In this document: in pieces, positions 1-9,480 of the stretch | Layout: every line of letters starts with the position of its first letter | Numbering within the stretch: position 1 is the first letter of the stretch | NCBI RefSeq assembly: GCF_022539315.1 | Contig: NC_066322.1 | Coordinates: 17,370,765-17,434,764 of the forward strand | DNA: 64,000 nt | Source of the DNA: Serinus canaria | Taxonomy: Eukaryota > Chordata > Aves > Passeriformes > Fringillidae | Reading direction: 5' to 3' | Program-made: the position numbers and the translations under genes | The notes under the pieces: generated by a model | Database searches by the model: none | The model's input: the letters and a program-made list of their open reading frames with translations, nothing else | Told to the model about the DNA's origin: nothing

Positions 1-616
1 TGCAAAACCTTCTCCTTTGTGCAAAAGGTGTCAATAAATATGCACCCAACTGTCAACCAAATTTAAGATATGGTAGGAAACAAGAGTAGTCAGATTTTTA
101 GCCCCATTTATTTGAAGACCCTTCTTCCTGCTATGGTCTTTGTATCCCTTGTCAGCATGTGCAGATTCCAGCTCTTCCTTGTACAAACAGCAGCTGAAGC
201 CATTGCACTTACCACATTTCCTTTTTTAAAGATTAGCATGCAAAAGGTGGCAGAAACACATCACAATATTAAATCTGCATGTGTTGTCTTATATTGAAAC
301 TGGTGGAAAACTAAAAAAAAAGACCCCAAACCAACATAAACCTAAGAAAAATGAAATAACCCACTAGCAAATAAATGTTGGGTGACTCCTTTGCTCTCTG
401 TCTCCAAAGAAAGGATTTCAGCCATGTGCCAATGGTTGTGTGTTTCAGAGCAGACTTGGAAATGAAAATCAGATCTCTCGGTCTAAGCCACGTTGTTCTT
501 TCTTCTTTTGAAAGGGACCTGCATGTACCTAATAGGTAGGATACTTCCAGTGATTGTGACAGGTAAAATACTTAATAATTTTCCTATCAACCACCTCTCT
601 CTTTGCTAGTACTCAC
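1..616. other. unique AT-rich DNA, no gene seen
   Basis: Stop codons are frequent in all frames and the only open stretches are below 80 codons with no recognisable composition. Short A runs occur near 313-321. I see no repeat family signature. The right edge at 611-616 reads ACTCAC, which on the minus strand is a GTGAGT splice-donor core belonging to the candidate exon described next. Confidence 0.6.
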
Positions 617-825
617 TTGGACAAGGTGGATTCTCTTTTCTTTGGTAATTATGTGGGTGGTCAGTGAGAGAGCAGGGTCATGTGGAGATGGAGAAGAGCA
701 GGGGAAAATTGTGGAACATGAATTCACAAGTTTGGCTTGAAGCAGATACATGTCTTGATACACAGCTGACAATATTTCTTGTTCCTTTTTCAGTTTGGGC
801 AAATTTGTCTCTTTTGCCAAGCTCT
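617..825 (-). other. candidate coding exon, 209 nt, product unknown
   Basis: On the minus strand a pyrimidine-rich tract ending in TACAG (acceptor AG at 827-826) is followed by 209 bases and then a GTGAGT donor core (616-611). One frame is open across the whole interval, giving 69 codons. The first two bases complete a codon and the last codon is complete (entry phase 1, exit phase 0). The first 32 or so residues are charged and leucine-spaced (for example KLKKEQEILSAVYQDM), which suggests a short amphipathic or coiled-coil helix. The second half is Ser/Pro-rich and then basic. I do not recognise the protein. An open run of this length is expected by chance in a few percent of random intervals, and this window contains many decoy splice sites. 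It could be a real coding exon, a lncRNA exon or chance. No neighbouring exon in a compatible phase was found. Confidence 0.25.
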
Positions 826-1490
826 CTGTAGTCTTAAGGAGGAAGCTGGACAGCAGAGATCTTCAACATCACAGACATGTTTCTCGAAGGCAGCAGTTGA
901 AATGATCTGACACTGAATATGTTTAAGGCTAAATTGTGCATATTTATCCTTGGTTGAAAAGGATCATTAGATTATGCCTATGCTCATATGAAATCGATGG
1001 TAACATGTGCAATGAGCCTGTCCTCTCTTTTATGGCATTACAGACTCGAGTATTTTACAGATAAATAGGCCAAGATATGAAACAGAGTGCATACTGCTTT
1101 GATCTGGGAGACATGGACCATAAATCAGGATATGTGTGCATAATTACAGGGTATCAGAACAAGTCCCGAGGGTATTTTTAGCACCGTAAAATGTTGGGTA
1201 GACCTGCTTTCCTACAGAACATTATCCTTCTCATTTCTTCACTCCTAGGCACCAGACAGTTTTGTTGGCCAGGTTACTTGAAATGGTAGGAGTGTGATAA
1301 ATGGCAGCTGCTAGAGTATATTGTGTTTAATTGCACAATCAGAATTTAAAATTACTTCTGATTAAATTGTGCAAAGGCTCTGAACTAATTTTCTGAAAAT
1401 GTTTCCAGAGTTAAACACTTTCTTAGCTAACATTTGGATGTGAAAATCAGAGGCTTGAATTTTTCTGCTGATGTGCAATATTTTGGAAAG
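826..1490. other. unique AT-rich DNA with one imperfect inverted repeat
   Basis: No gene or transposon signature. At 1331-1344 and 1356-1374 there is an inverted pair of about 14 bases in which the right arm carries a few extra bases. The rest looks like ordinary single-copy intergenic or intronic DNA. Confidence 0.5.
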
Positions 1491-1787
1491 ATAGAATCAC
1501 AGAACCATTAGGATGGAGAAGTCTGAAGTTAAGGTCTGACCATTAACCCAAGACTGCCAAGGCCACCACTAAACCATGTCCCCGAGAGCTATATCTTACA
1601 CACCTTTTAAACCCCTCCAGGGATGGTGACACAGCCACTTCCTTGGGCAGCCTGTTCCAGTGCTTGGCAACGCTTCCAGTAAAGAACTTTTTCCTAATAT
1701 CCAGTCTAAACCTCACCTGGTACAAATTGAGGCATTTCCTCTCATGCTACTTCTTCTTTTCCAGGACTGGCCCCAGCTTGCTGCAGC

Positions 1788-1837
1788 CCCTTTTCAGGCA
1801 GTTTTAGAGAGTGATCTCTAAAACTGCCTGAAAAGGG
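1788..1837. repeat. perfect 23-bp inverted repeat, 4-nt loop
   Basis: Left arm 1788-1810 and right arm 1815-1837 are exact reverse complements, separated by GTGA (1811-1814). The left arm is original CR1 sequence (TTTTCAGGCAGTTTTAGAGA). The right arm is extra to CR1, because the expected CR1 continuation (AGGTCTCCCTCAGCC) resumes only at about 1884. The right arm is therefore an inverted copy of the left arm made after the CR1 inserted. Confidence 0.95.
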
Positions 1838-1883
1838 ACTCTCCCTTTTCAGGTATTGCTATTTGACTTGCACCTGCCTTTTT
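1816..1883. other. complex templated insertion inside the CR1
   Basis: CR1 elements normally run from AGAGAGTGAT directly into AAGGTCTCCC. Here about 68 bases intervene, and most can be assigned to templates. 1815-1837 is the inverted copy of 1788-1810. 1843-1853 (CCCTTTTCAGG) is a direct copy of 1788-1798. 1854-1882 is an exact 29-base copy of 4021-4049 in the same orientation. Only 1838-1842 is unassigned. This layout of local inverted, local direct and distant direct copies is typical of template switching during replication or end joining. Confidence 0.85.
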
Positions 1884-1940
1884 AGGTCTCCCTCAGCCTC
1901 CTTTTCTCCAGAATAAACAGCCTCAGCTCCCTGAGCTGTA

Positions 1941-3593
1941 AATTCTTGGCTGCCACTTCAGGATCTCCTTGAAAGCCATCAACAAATACCTGGTGCTCAG
2001 AATCTCTGGGTTACACAGACTCTTTCTTGCAGGCAGTGTCTTGGGCAAAATTTTTATTTTGATGCATGTAAAACGACAGCAACAAAAACAAAAAATGAGG
2101 GAGGGGTGAGATGAATAGAAATGCCTCCTCTGCTTGGATTGCCATTGTCTGAGGTGACAGGAGGGAGGAGAGTGGAAAACAAACCACCACTAAAATGAAA
2201 AAGTTTGAGAAGCATCTCAGTGGTAAGAAAAGCTGTGCTTTTTTCTTTTTCACATAATGGAAGCTTCTGTACAGCCTGAGATTGTGTGTTCCCTATTGCA
2301 GTGGAGTTCTCACTCAGGAGTTTAGTTAGAGCTTTTATGTGACTATTTTGCCTAAGATCAGATTTTAACCCTGCAGTTTAGTAAGAATTGATGCTTAGAT
2401 CCAAAAAGAAAGGGGGGTTCTTTATATTTTTTTTCTGCATTACGTGGCACTAAATCTCTAACTCTGCTCTCAGTGTAATGAATCCAGATTCAGTTTTCCC
2501 TAGTTGTTCAGCTATGTTTTTTAAGTCCTGTGCCATCCCCTGTACTATCCTACATTTGTACAAAGCCAAAGCAGGATTCTTACAAGGCCTTAAAGAGCAG
2601 TGATCCCTTGTAATTTCATAAGAGACTAACAAGAGTGGTTGAGCTGTCCCAAGTGCCATTCCTGTCTCGCTGTAAAAAGCAGCACCTTGGATGTCAGGAT
2701 GTTTTCAAATGGGTGCAGCAGGTGCAGTGGTAAGAGGGGCTGGAAGAACAGAGCTACCAAGCTGACTTCTTTTTCCTTGAGGAAGATGGGAGAGAGACAT
2801 CTGAGATAATAGGGATGAGCGACCTTATCCATTTCATGGAAGAGGATCTGGATGAAAAATTCTGCTGTGCTTTTGCAATGAAACTCTCCACTGCTACTGT
2901 AACACCTGTAAATTTCTCAGTGAGTTTCTGGATATGAATAACTTGCCATCCCTTTCTTAAAGGCTTATTTTTCTGAAAGTGAAGATAAAAGTGTCTTTTA
3001 ATGTGTTTCTAAGATTCAAAAAAAAAGACCTCTGCACTGATCTAATCTTCTGAAAGCCCCATATTGTGATGTTCTACTGGCTTTTGTGGAGCAACTAGCT
3101 GTCTTTTAGCTTGATTCAGCTAATTTACTCATATCAACTAATTGGATAATGAGACACAGGCGAACTTTTGGTGTCTGAAAACTACTATCTTCCTTTTGCC
3201 ATTCACTGCAGGAGAAAATAGAATAAAAATTTCCCCAAATATTCTAAAAGCATATGTCTATTTTAATAAAATTGCCACCATTTTATTTGTCTTTGTTGTT
3301 CAATATTATCTTCAAATCAATTTTTACATTCTTCTTCCCTTATTTGTGCTGCATAAGGATGTTCTCATGTCTTAAAATGGTGGGATCACTCATGAAGCCT
3401 GAGCATTTGCACTTATTGCTTAAATTGTGTAGCTTGTATTAGTAGTTCTGTGGGTGATATGTGGTAAATAGTTTCAAGCTAGATTGATAATCATAAAGCT
3501 AATTTCATTCCTTGATCAAACAGATAAAAAAAAATCAAACTAATGATATTCTAGTTACTGCTAAGGATGGCTGGGTGAGTTTTGTTTTGTGGT

Positions 3594-3595
<2 letters not shown>
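1941..3595. other. unique DNA, no gene seen
   Basis: This is AT-rich DNA with purine and pyrimidine runs but no recognised element. The minus-strand open frames around 2011-2253 and 2450-2832 are short, overlap one another in different frames and have no protein-like pattern. An A run lies at about 3019-3026. Confidence 0.5.

Positions 3596-3661
<66 letters not shown>
3596..3661. repeat. uninterrupted T homopolymer, 66 nt
   Basis: Sixty-six consecutive T, preceded by a G/T-rich lead-in (GTTTTGTGGTGG) and followed by GTAGCTTGG. Such a run could be the reverse complement of a poly(A) tail of a minus-strand retrocopy lying to its right, or an expanded microsatellite. I could not recognise a retrocopy or target-site duplications around it. 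The phenylalanine run seen when it is translated is not a protein. Length may be affected by sequencing or assembly error. Confidence 0.95.
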
Positions 3662-3662
<1 letters not shown>

Positions 3663-4725
3663 TAGCTTGGTGTAAGATGTTTGTAACATGGCTTAAAATA
3701 TTTTGAGATTAAAGGAAGGTGCTGCACCAACTAAAGGGTACATGAAGCATGTGTTCTAAAAGCAGACTTTATCCAGCACTGAAAAATAAATGCAAAGAAA
3801 ATACTTTGCAAAGGTATTAAACATTTAACAGCCTTAAAAATATTTTTTTAATAACTTTACAAAATGGGCTTTTAGATTAACTTCTATGCAGTGGTAATAT
3901 TTTTCAGATTTTCATATGTACTGATAATAACATCAAAACACCTTTAAAGTTCACCTTATGAAGCATTTGGGGAACTTTTTTATTACTTCTGGTACTTGTA
4001 GTTTTATTATTGGTTAGCATTATTGCTATTTGACTTGCACCTGCCTTTTCTTTATGCTCCCACCTAGGTAAATCAGTCCATTCAGTCACATTAAACTGTA
4101 CTGATTTTTTTAACAAGACAGAGCTTTCAGCAGCAGTCCAGGATCTCTGGAGTTTTCACACTGTGGATGGACTTCCAGGGTGACTGGAGTTCAAGTCCTT
4201 TGCATCTTAGAGATACCTCCTCCATGAGCAGGTGATGTCCAAATGTATGAGTCATTTTACGTACTGTCATTAATTTCTGTGAGTTTGAAATATCACACTT
4301 CCTAAGCAGAAGTGTTGGATCTGTAACTTCTGTGTTTGTCCTCATGACAGGTCTGTTTTTAATGTACAGTTCAAATGTATGCCTGGAGAAAATAAACACA
4401 CATCTAAAGAAGGTGAGATTTTTCTCCCATATTTATATTATTCTTTTTTTATTCCAAACCATGTAAATCAGAGGTGTTCCTACTGGGAAAAGCATAGCGG
4501 TGAGAAATTTTACATTAGCCCTAAGCTAGACCTTGAATATTAAGGGTGAATCTTTTAAGGTTTAAATATGCATTAATATGTGTTTTCCAGCAATTAGTTG
4601 AAACTCTAAGGGTGCATTTAGTGCTGGCCTGGAGCATGTTCCTGAGGGCTCATTATCCTGTCAAAGCCTGTAGGCTACAGAGCCTGCAGGAGTGATGTTG
4701 TTACTCAGTGAGTTAATATGGAGTA

Positions 4726-4727
<2 letters not shown>
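3662..4727. other. unique DNA between two long T runs
   Basis: AT-rich single-copy sequence without a recognised gene or element. It contains the 29-base segment 4021-4049 that is duplicated inside the upstream CR1. A 90-codon minus-strand open frame (4127-4399) has no recognisable domain. Confidence 0.5.
4021..4049 (+). repeat. 29-bp exact direct repeat, probable source of CR1 insert
   Basis: Identical to 1854-1882, starting TATTGCTATTTGACTTGCAC and ending CTGCCTTTT. Identity stops at both edges (T versus G before, C versus T after). Because the 1854 copy interrupts a known CR1 sequence, that copy is the derived one and this site is the likely template. Confidence 0.9.

Positions 4728-4786
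<59 letters not shown>
4728..4786. repeat. uninterrupted T homopolymer, 59 nt
   Basis: Fifty-nine consecutive T between GAGTAAG and GCATGGTC, 1.07 kb from the 66-T run. As with the first run, no flanking retrocopy is recognised. Confidence 0.95.
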
Positions 4787-4788
<2 letters not shown>

Positions 4789-7700
4789 ATGGTCATAGGA
4801 GGGAGAGGCTGCAGTAGATACAGATGGAGATGAAAATGCAAGGCTCTGCTTCTAAATTTATGTTGGGAAAATTGGATTTGTTGGTCTTCCGCTTTCCTTC
4901 TGAAAACTCTCTTGTGGCTTTATTGTCAGCTGAAGTGTTTATTGACTGAGAAGTGCTTGCATTTTAGTGGTGGATATAGTGATCCTGGCAAACACTTTGG
5001 GGCTTTTGTGATGCAATATGCTGTGTAAGTGTTTGTGCTATTTTATGATGGAGTGGGTAGAAGCTTATTTAAATAAAAAGTAGAATAAAACCCACACAGT
5101 TTCAGCAGCCATTGATTTCATTAAAGCTAGTACAAAGATAAGAGTTAAATGATTTGTGGATATATATACAAATGTCTTAAAGTATAAAAGCAACACAGAA
5201 TCCAATGCCATTATTGCTGGGAGAAGTGCCAGCATTCTCATTATTTTTAATGACTTCCAAACTGGGCCCTTAGTGACTGATGAGGTAAGCAATTTCAGAT
5301 GGGAAATGTGATATACTCAGTACTGGAATGTGCTGAATGCCCCCATGGCTGTGCTGAGGGTACTGTAAGAAGCAGCAGACAAATTGTAGGTTGAAGGTTA
5401 CTTCTTTGGAAAGAGAAAGAGGAAATTTTTTTCTAGGTTGCTGAATAAAATAGAACAATCTAGATGATAAAAATTGTGTGTAATGACACTGCTCATGAAA
5501 AAGCATTAATCACTGAAGAAAAGTAGATATTAAAGAAAGCAGGCAATCTTTGGATTCAACCCAATATTAAAAAAAAAAGGCACCAAACAAAACCTTCAGT
5601 TACTGTTTCTGTTTATTGAAAAAGATAAGCATCTTATGAAGATATGGAGGTTGTTAATAATGAAGTGACTACTGTGAGAGGCACTTACCTCAGAACCAGG
5701 TTGCCTGCAGTTCCCACCTGCCTGATGTCCCCCTTCTCCATTGCTGGAGGTGCTGGAGAACTGTGCCCCTCAGAAGTCCCACCAGCACTCTTGTCTCCTG
5801 GTAGGGAGACAGTGCTTTGGTGTCTGCTCCTGGGTAGGAAGGAGTTTGCAGAAGGAGCTTCTCCAAGAGGGAAGGATCCCAGCTGGAAACACCCTGACTG
5901 CCCATGGGGCTGCCTGGGCATTAAGCAAGACATGTGAGTCAATGCTGAACAGAAAATCAGGGACACCACAAATCCTGGAAGTGTTTTAATGGTAGACAAG
6001 GGACTTCTGCAGAACTTGGTCTCTTTCACTCTGGCACATCTTTTCAGTGTGTGGAACAGGAGGCTGGGCAGCCCCTTGTCCCCATCTGCCCCAGGCAGAG
6101 AGCCCTAGTCACCTGCTGGCAAGCCTAGGGACAAGGCATCCTTTACCATCCCTTCTGGTTGGGTCTACCTGCAGAGAAATGCATCCTCTTGTGCCAAATA
6201 TGTTAAACATCAATGTATTTTCAGTTTTTTAAGGTTGTCTATTGGGACTTCTGGCAATAAAAAATATTGCTTGGTCCAGAGCAAGGGAAGCAAGGAAGTT
6301 TCACAGTGCCACTTGTGTGATGATGAAATGTCTGCCTCGGAAGTTAAAATTACTGTAAAGATGACCCAGCAATAGCAGACAAACCCACAAATCTGGCAAA
6401 TTTGAAGCAAACACAAAGCAGTATTTTTTTCCTTTTCTTTTTTCTCTTTTTTTATTTTTAAATGATGTAGCTTGTTGTAATGTGATCCTTTGAAAGCTAA
6501 AAATATACCTAGTTTGCATAAATACTACATAATTTCATAGAATATTGGTCAACTGATGGCTGTTAAAAAAGAAGCTGATAGGTGGCCCCTATCTCAGGAA
6601 ACCCATAAAGCATTGGTTGTTCAAATTTCAGGAAATAAATCAGAGGAAAGCTCATGCTCTGTTACTGCATTAGTGATCACCAAGAAATGGGGCACAGTGG
6701 TGACCTCACCCCAGAGCCAGTGCTGTGTGCCCACTCCCATGTCCAAAGGGGATTTGCAGGGTCAAATGTAGATGTGAGAAGTTATTATGGTCTCATTTAT
6801 ATTTCAGCTGGGAGCCTTGCAGTAGTAATCCAAGCTCTTTGTGCCTGGTGGCCCTGGCTGTTTTCAGGCACCCCAAATGTGCTCCTAGGCCAGAGAAGGG
6901 GAGAGCATCATCTCTCAACAGCCTAGGTAGGCTCTGCAGCTGAGCCACTGCCTGTGGAATTGTGGCCAGTGGAAATTCAGGTGAGCACTCTGCTGTAGAA
7001 ATTGTCACTGCCCTCCAGTGTAAGTTACTCTACACACACTGTAATGGCTATAATTAAAATGCTCCCTTGAAGTAAATAATTAAATGAGGATTACAGTTAT
7101 GAGCCACAAAGTGACACAGGTGACAGGCTTACTTTAAGTAGGACAATTAAACTGTAAATTAAAATTAAACCTCTGCATGTAAGTAGAATATTGTGTAAGG
7201 TAATTATCTAAGAGTAATAAGTTAGGTGTGTATACTGTATCAATAAATCCTAGAGAGCTTTAGAAAACAGATTTTCTACTGGTGGTTTTTTTTGTATCTG
7301 TATTAAAAAAAAAAAAAAAAACAAAGAAAAATCCTAATTTAAATGAGGAGTAAAAGCCCAAAGTGCATTTTCAATGTTTTTTGGCAAAATAGAAAATTTT
7401 ACTGGACAAGTTTGGCTTAAGTAGCATTTTTCCTTAACAAATACCTGGGTTTTTTTTGGTTTTTTCCTTTTTTTTTTTAACATAACGCAGATATTGAGTC
7501 TTTTAGGTGTGCTTGCTGGAGAGGTGATTCTACACCTGAGCAGAGCATGGATAGAAAAAGAATGTATCATCAGTGTTGGAAAGTTACAGCTTCTCACTTA
7601 CAGGATGGGCAATAATTAGCTCTTGTTATCAATACCCTTGTGCAAGCTCAAAGATTGTTTACTGCCAAATTACTGAATTCACTATACTTCACGTTTTTAA

Positions 7701-8689
7701 AAAAGTTCCTGTGCCAGGTAAAAGAAAAGTTTTGTTTTATTCTGTTTTAAAAGAACTAATTTATTCTCTAGGTACAAAGTGATCTAGATCTTGACAGTCC
7801 CTAAATCACAGAGTTATGAGCTGTACAAAATGTTCTCTAGATAGTACAAACATGGTTTTGGTTTTTTGTTTGTTTTTTTTTTTAAGCAGATCAGTGTTGT
7901 AGAAAATACTAGTAGTAAACAAAATTTTGGAAAAAACCCTTGGAGTTCTAGTCTAAACTCAAAGAAACCTCTTTTTGAAAAAAAGTCCTGATTTTTGGGA
8001 AAAATAAAATATTTATTTTTCAAGAAAACGGTGTCTGAAAAACACTGTAAATGAATACTTTAGCTAGAAGTAAAAAATATAAGGGTTTTAAAATAAAAGC
8101 AGTGAACTGAATTAAATATAAATTAGCTATAGACAAAGTAGATTTTTGAAAATCAATTTCAGGAGTTCTGGAGGCAATCTGAGAAGCTCTGAGCACTTTT
8201 AGTACTAACTTCAGTGCCCCTTTTGGAGTTACAGATATCTTTGGCTTTGTCTAAGGGAGAAAAGCAGCACATTGCAGGGTGCAGCTGGGGCATTAATGGC
8301 AGGATTTAAAATCCTTGCCTGTTCCCATTGTCCCTCCTTACAGAATGAGTCTGACTTAGCTCATGGAGTTACTTTGTGAGTCAGAATGTGCTGAGGTGCT
8401 GGCAGGTCACCCTGCTCCTGCCGGGCACAGCCTGGGCTCGCTGGGAGGGGGCTCCTGGGGAAGGGGCTCTGCTGGGCTCTGCTGCTCTTACTGACCACAG
8501 CTGCACCAGCTTTGTGTTACCTCGTGCTTCCTTCATGATTTGCCACACTTGCAGAGTGGGATTTTTATTAATGGTTTTGTTGAAGTAAATAATCAGAAAT
8601 TCTGATTTGAAAATCCCAATTAGGCTCTGAATAGAGTATTTCTATATCCTTTGTTAAACTGTGCCAGGCTGCTGAAGCAGAGCATCAAA
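4787..8689. other. unique DNA, no confident gene
   Basis: Mostly AT-rich single-copy sequence. It contains a 17-A run at 7305-7321, T-rich stretches at 6425-6460 and 7448-7480, and a slightly GC-richer part at 5690-6180 where several frames are open on both strands at once, a composition effect. About 7020-7260 is rich in TAATTA-like words. One weak candidate exon is listed separately at 5689-5944. Confidence 0.45.
5689..5944 (-). other. weak candidate exon, 256 nt
   Basis: On the minus strand, TTTTCTGTTCAG (AG at 5946-5945) precedes the interval and GAG/GTAAGT (5688-5683) follows it. Both fit splice consensus well. One frame is open for about 85 codons (entry phase 1, exit phase 2). Other frames of this GC-richer stretch are also partly open on both strands, so the open frame carries little weight. 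The predicted peptide is Ser/Pro/Gly-rich without a recognised domain. Confidence 0.12.
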
Positions 8690-9480
8690 ATGCCTCAAAG
8701 TATTTTAATGCTTTTCATTTTATACTAAATAATTTTTTGCTGTAATTTTTAAACTCTGCTTCTAATGTTATGTTTTAACCACTTTATTAACAAAAACAAG
8801 AAACTCATTTTGGCATCTTTGTTGCTCTCAATTCAGAAAGAAAGGAACAGTTTTTTCTTTGATGTACGATCTTAAAGCTGGAACAATTTAAATAACTTTT
8901 TAGATATTGTACTTTGTTTAGCAAAATATTTAGTGCCATTATGATAGTGTAAACCGTTAGACTGCAATTACACTAGCACAGCACAGAGCCTAATAGTTCT
9001 GTTGGAACACAACAGTGATGCATGATTGCCCCATTAGGATCAGAAGTCTTGGAGAACTAAGGTTATTAAAAAAAATGAATCATGGTTACAGTTGTGATTT
9101 TGTTAGATTGTAATAAAAATATCTTATTTATGCATCTAGCTACTACTGTGTCAACCTCTTAATGAAGCATTAAAAAAAAAACCTGCAAGAACTAGTAAGG
9201 GTTCTATGGATTATAGTTATGAAGTTTTCTGCCTTATTGCAGTTGGAAATCCAGAACCTCATCTGTATTTCCCCAAAAGTGTTATTCAGGCAGGTTGTAC
9301 TGCACCATCTTTCCAGGACTTAAGTGAGACTCTTTTTAGAGATATTTATGAGAGCAGTAGTTGAAAAATTGCAAAAACTTTAATTCATTTTAGTGTCTAA
9401 ATATTCATTTTCAAAAATGCCCAAATGTACAAAATACCCAAATGTACAGCCAATGTATTTACATAATTTCAAAGACAATT
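8690..9480. promoter_or_regulatory. possible conserved non-coding element
   Basis: Very AT-rich, low-CpG sequence without repeats. It is rich in short words bound by homeodomain and other developmental factors, for example AATTTAAATAAC, ATTATGATAG, GCATGATTG and AATGAATCATGG. This texture is common in conserved non-coding elements of vertebrate gene deserts. The call is from texture only and no alignment was possible. A 17-bp-period partial tandem copy (CCCAAATGTACA at 9420-9431 and 9437-9448) lies near its right end. Confidence 0.2.

Larger units (their letters stand above)
1491..1940 (-). mobile_element. CR1 LINE, 5'-truncated 3' end, antisense
   Basis: The plus strand begins with ATAGAATCACAGAA and continues through the conserved antisense landmarks of a bird CR1 tail: CCACTAAACCATGTCCC, CTCCAGGGATGGTGAC, GGGCAGCCTGTTCCAGTG, AAGAACTTTTTCCTAATAT and CCTCCTTTTCTCCAGAATAA. 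The element therefore lies on the minus strand, with its 3' terminus at 1491. CR1 is a non-LTR retrotransposon that ends in short octamer repeats instead of poly(A) and is usually 5'-truncated, as here. The minus-strand reading with the motif KHWNRLPKEV at about 1543-1725 is the familiar translated CR1 tail and not a host gene. The body is interrupted at 1816-1883 by an insertion of copied pieces. Moderate divergence from the usual CR1 wording suggests it has long been inactive. Confidence 0.93.

Noticed and set aside
1543..1725. Open frame with KHWNRLPKEV
   Set aside because: This is the translated CR1 tail common in bird genomes, not a host gene.
3512..3706. Open frame with a long Phe run
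   Set aside because: Translation of the 66-base T homopolymer.
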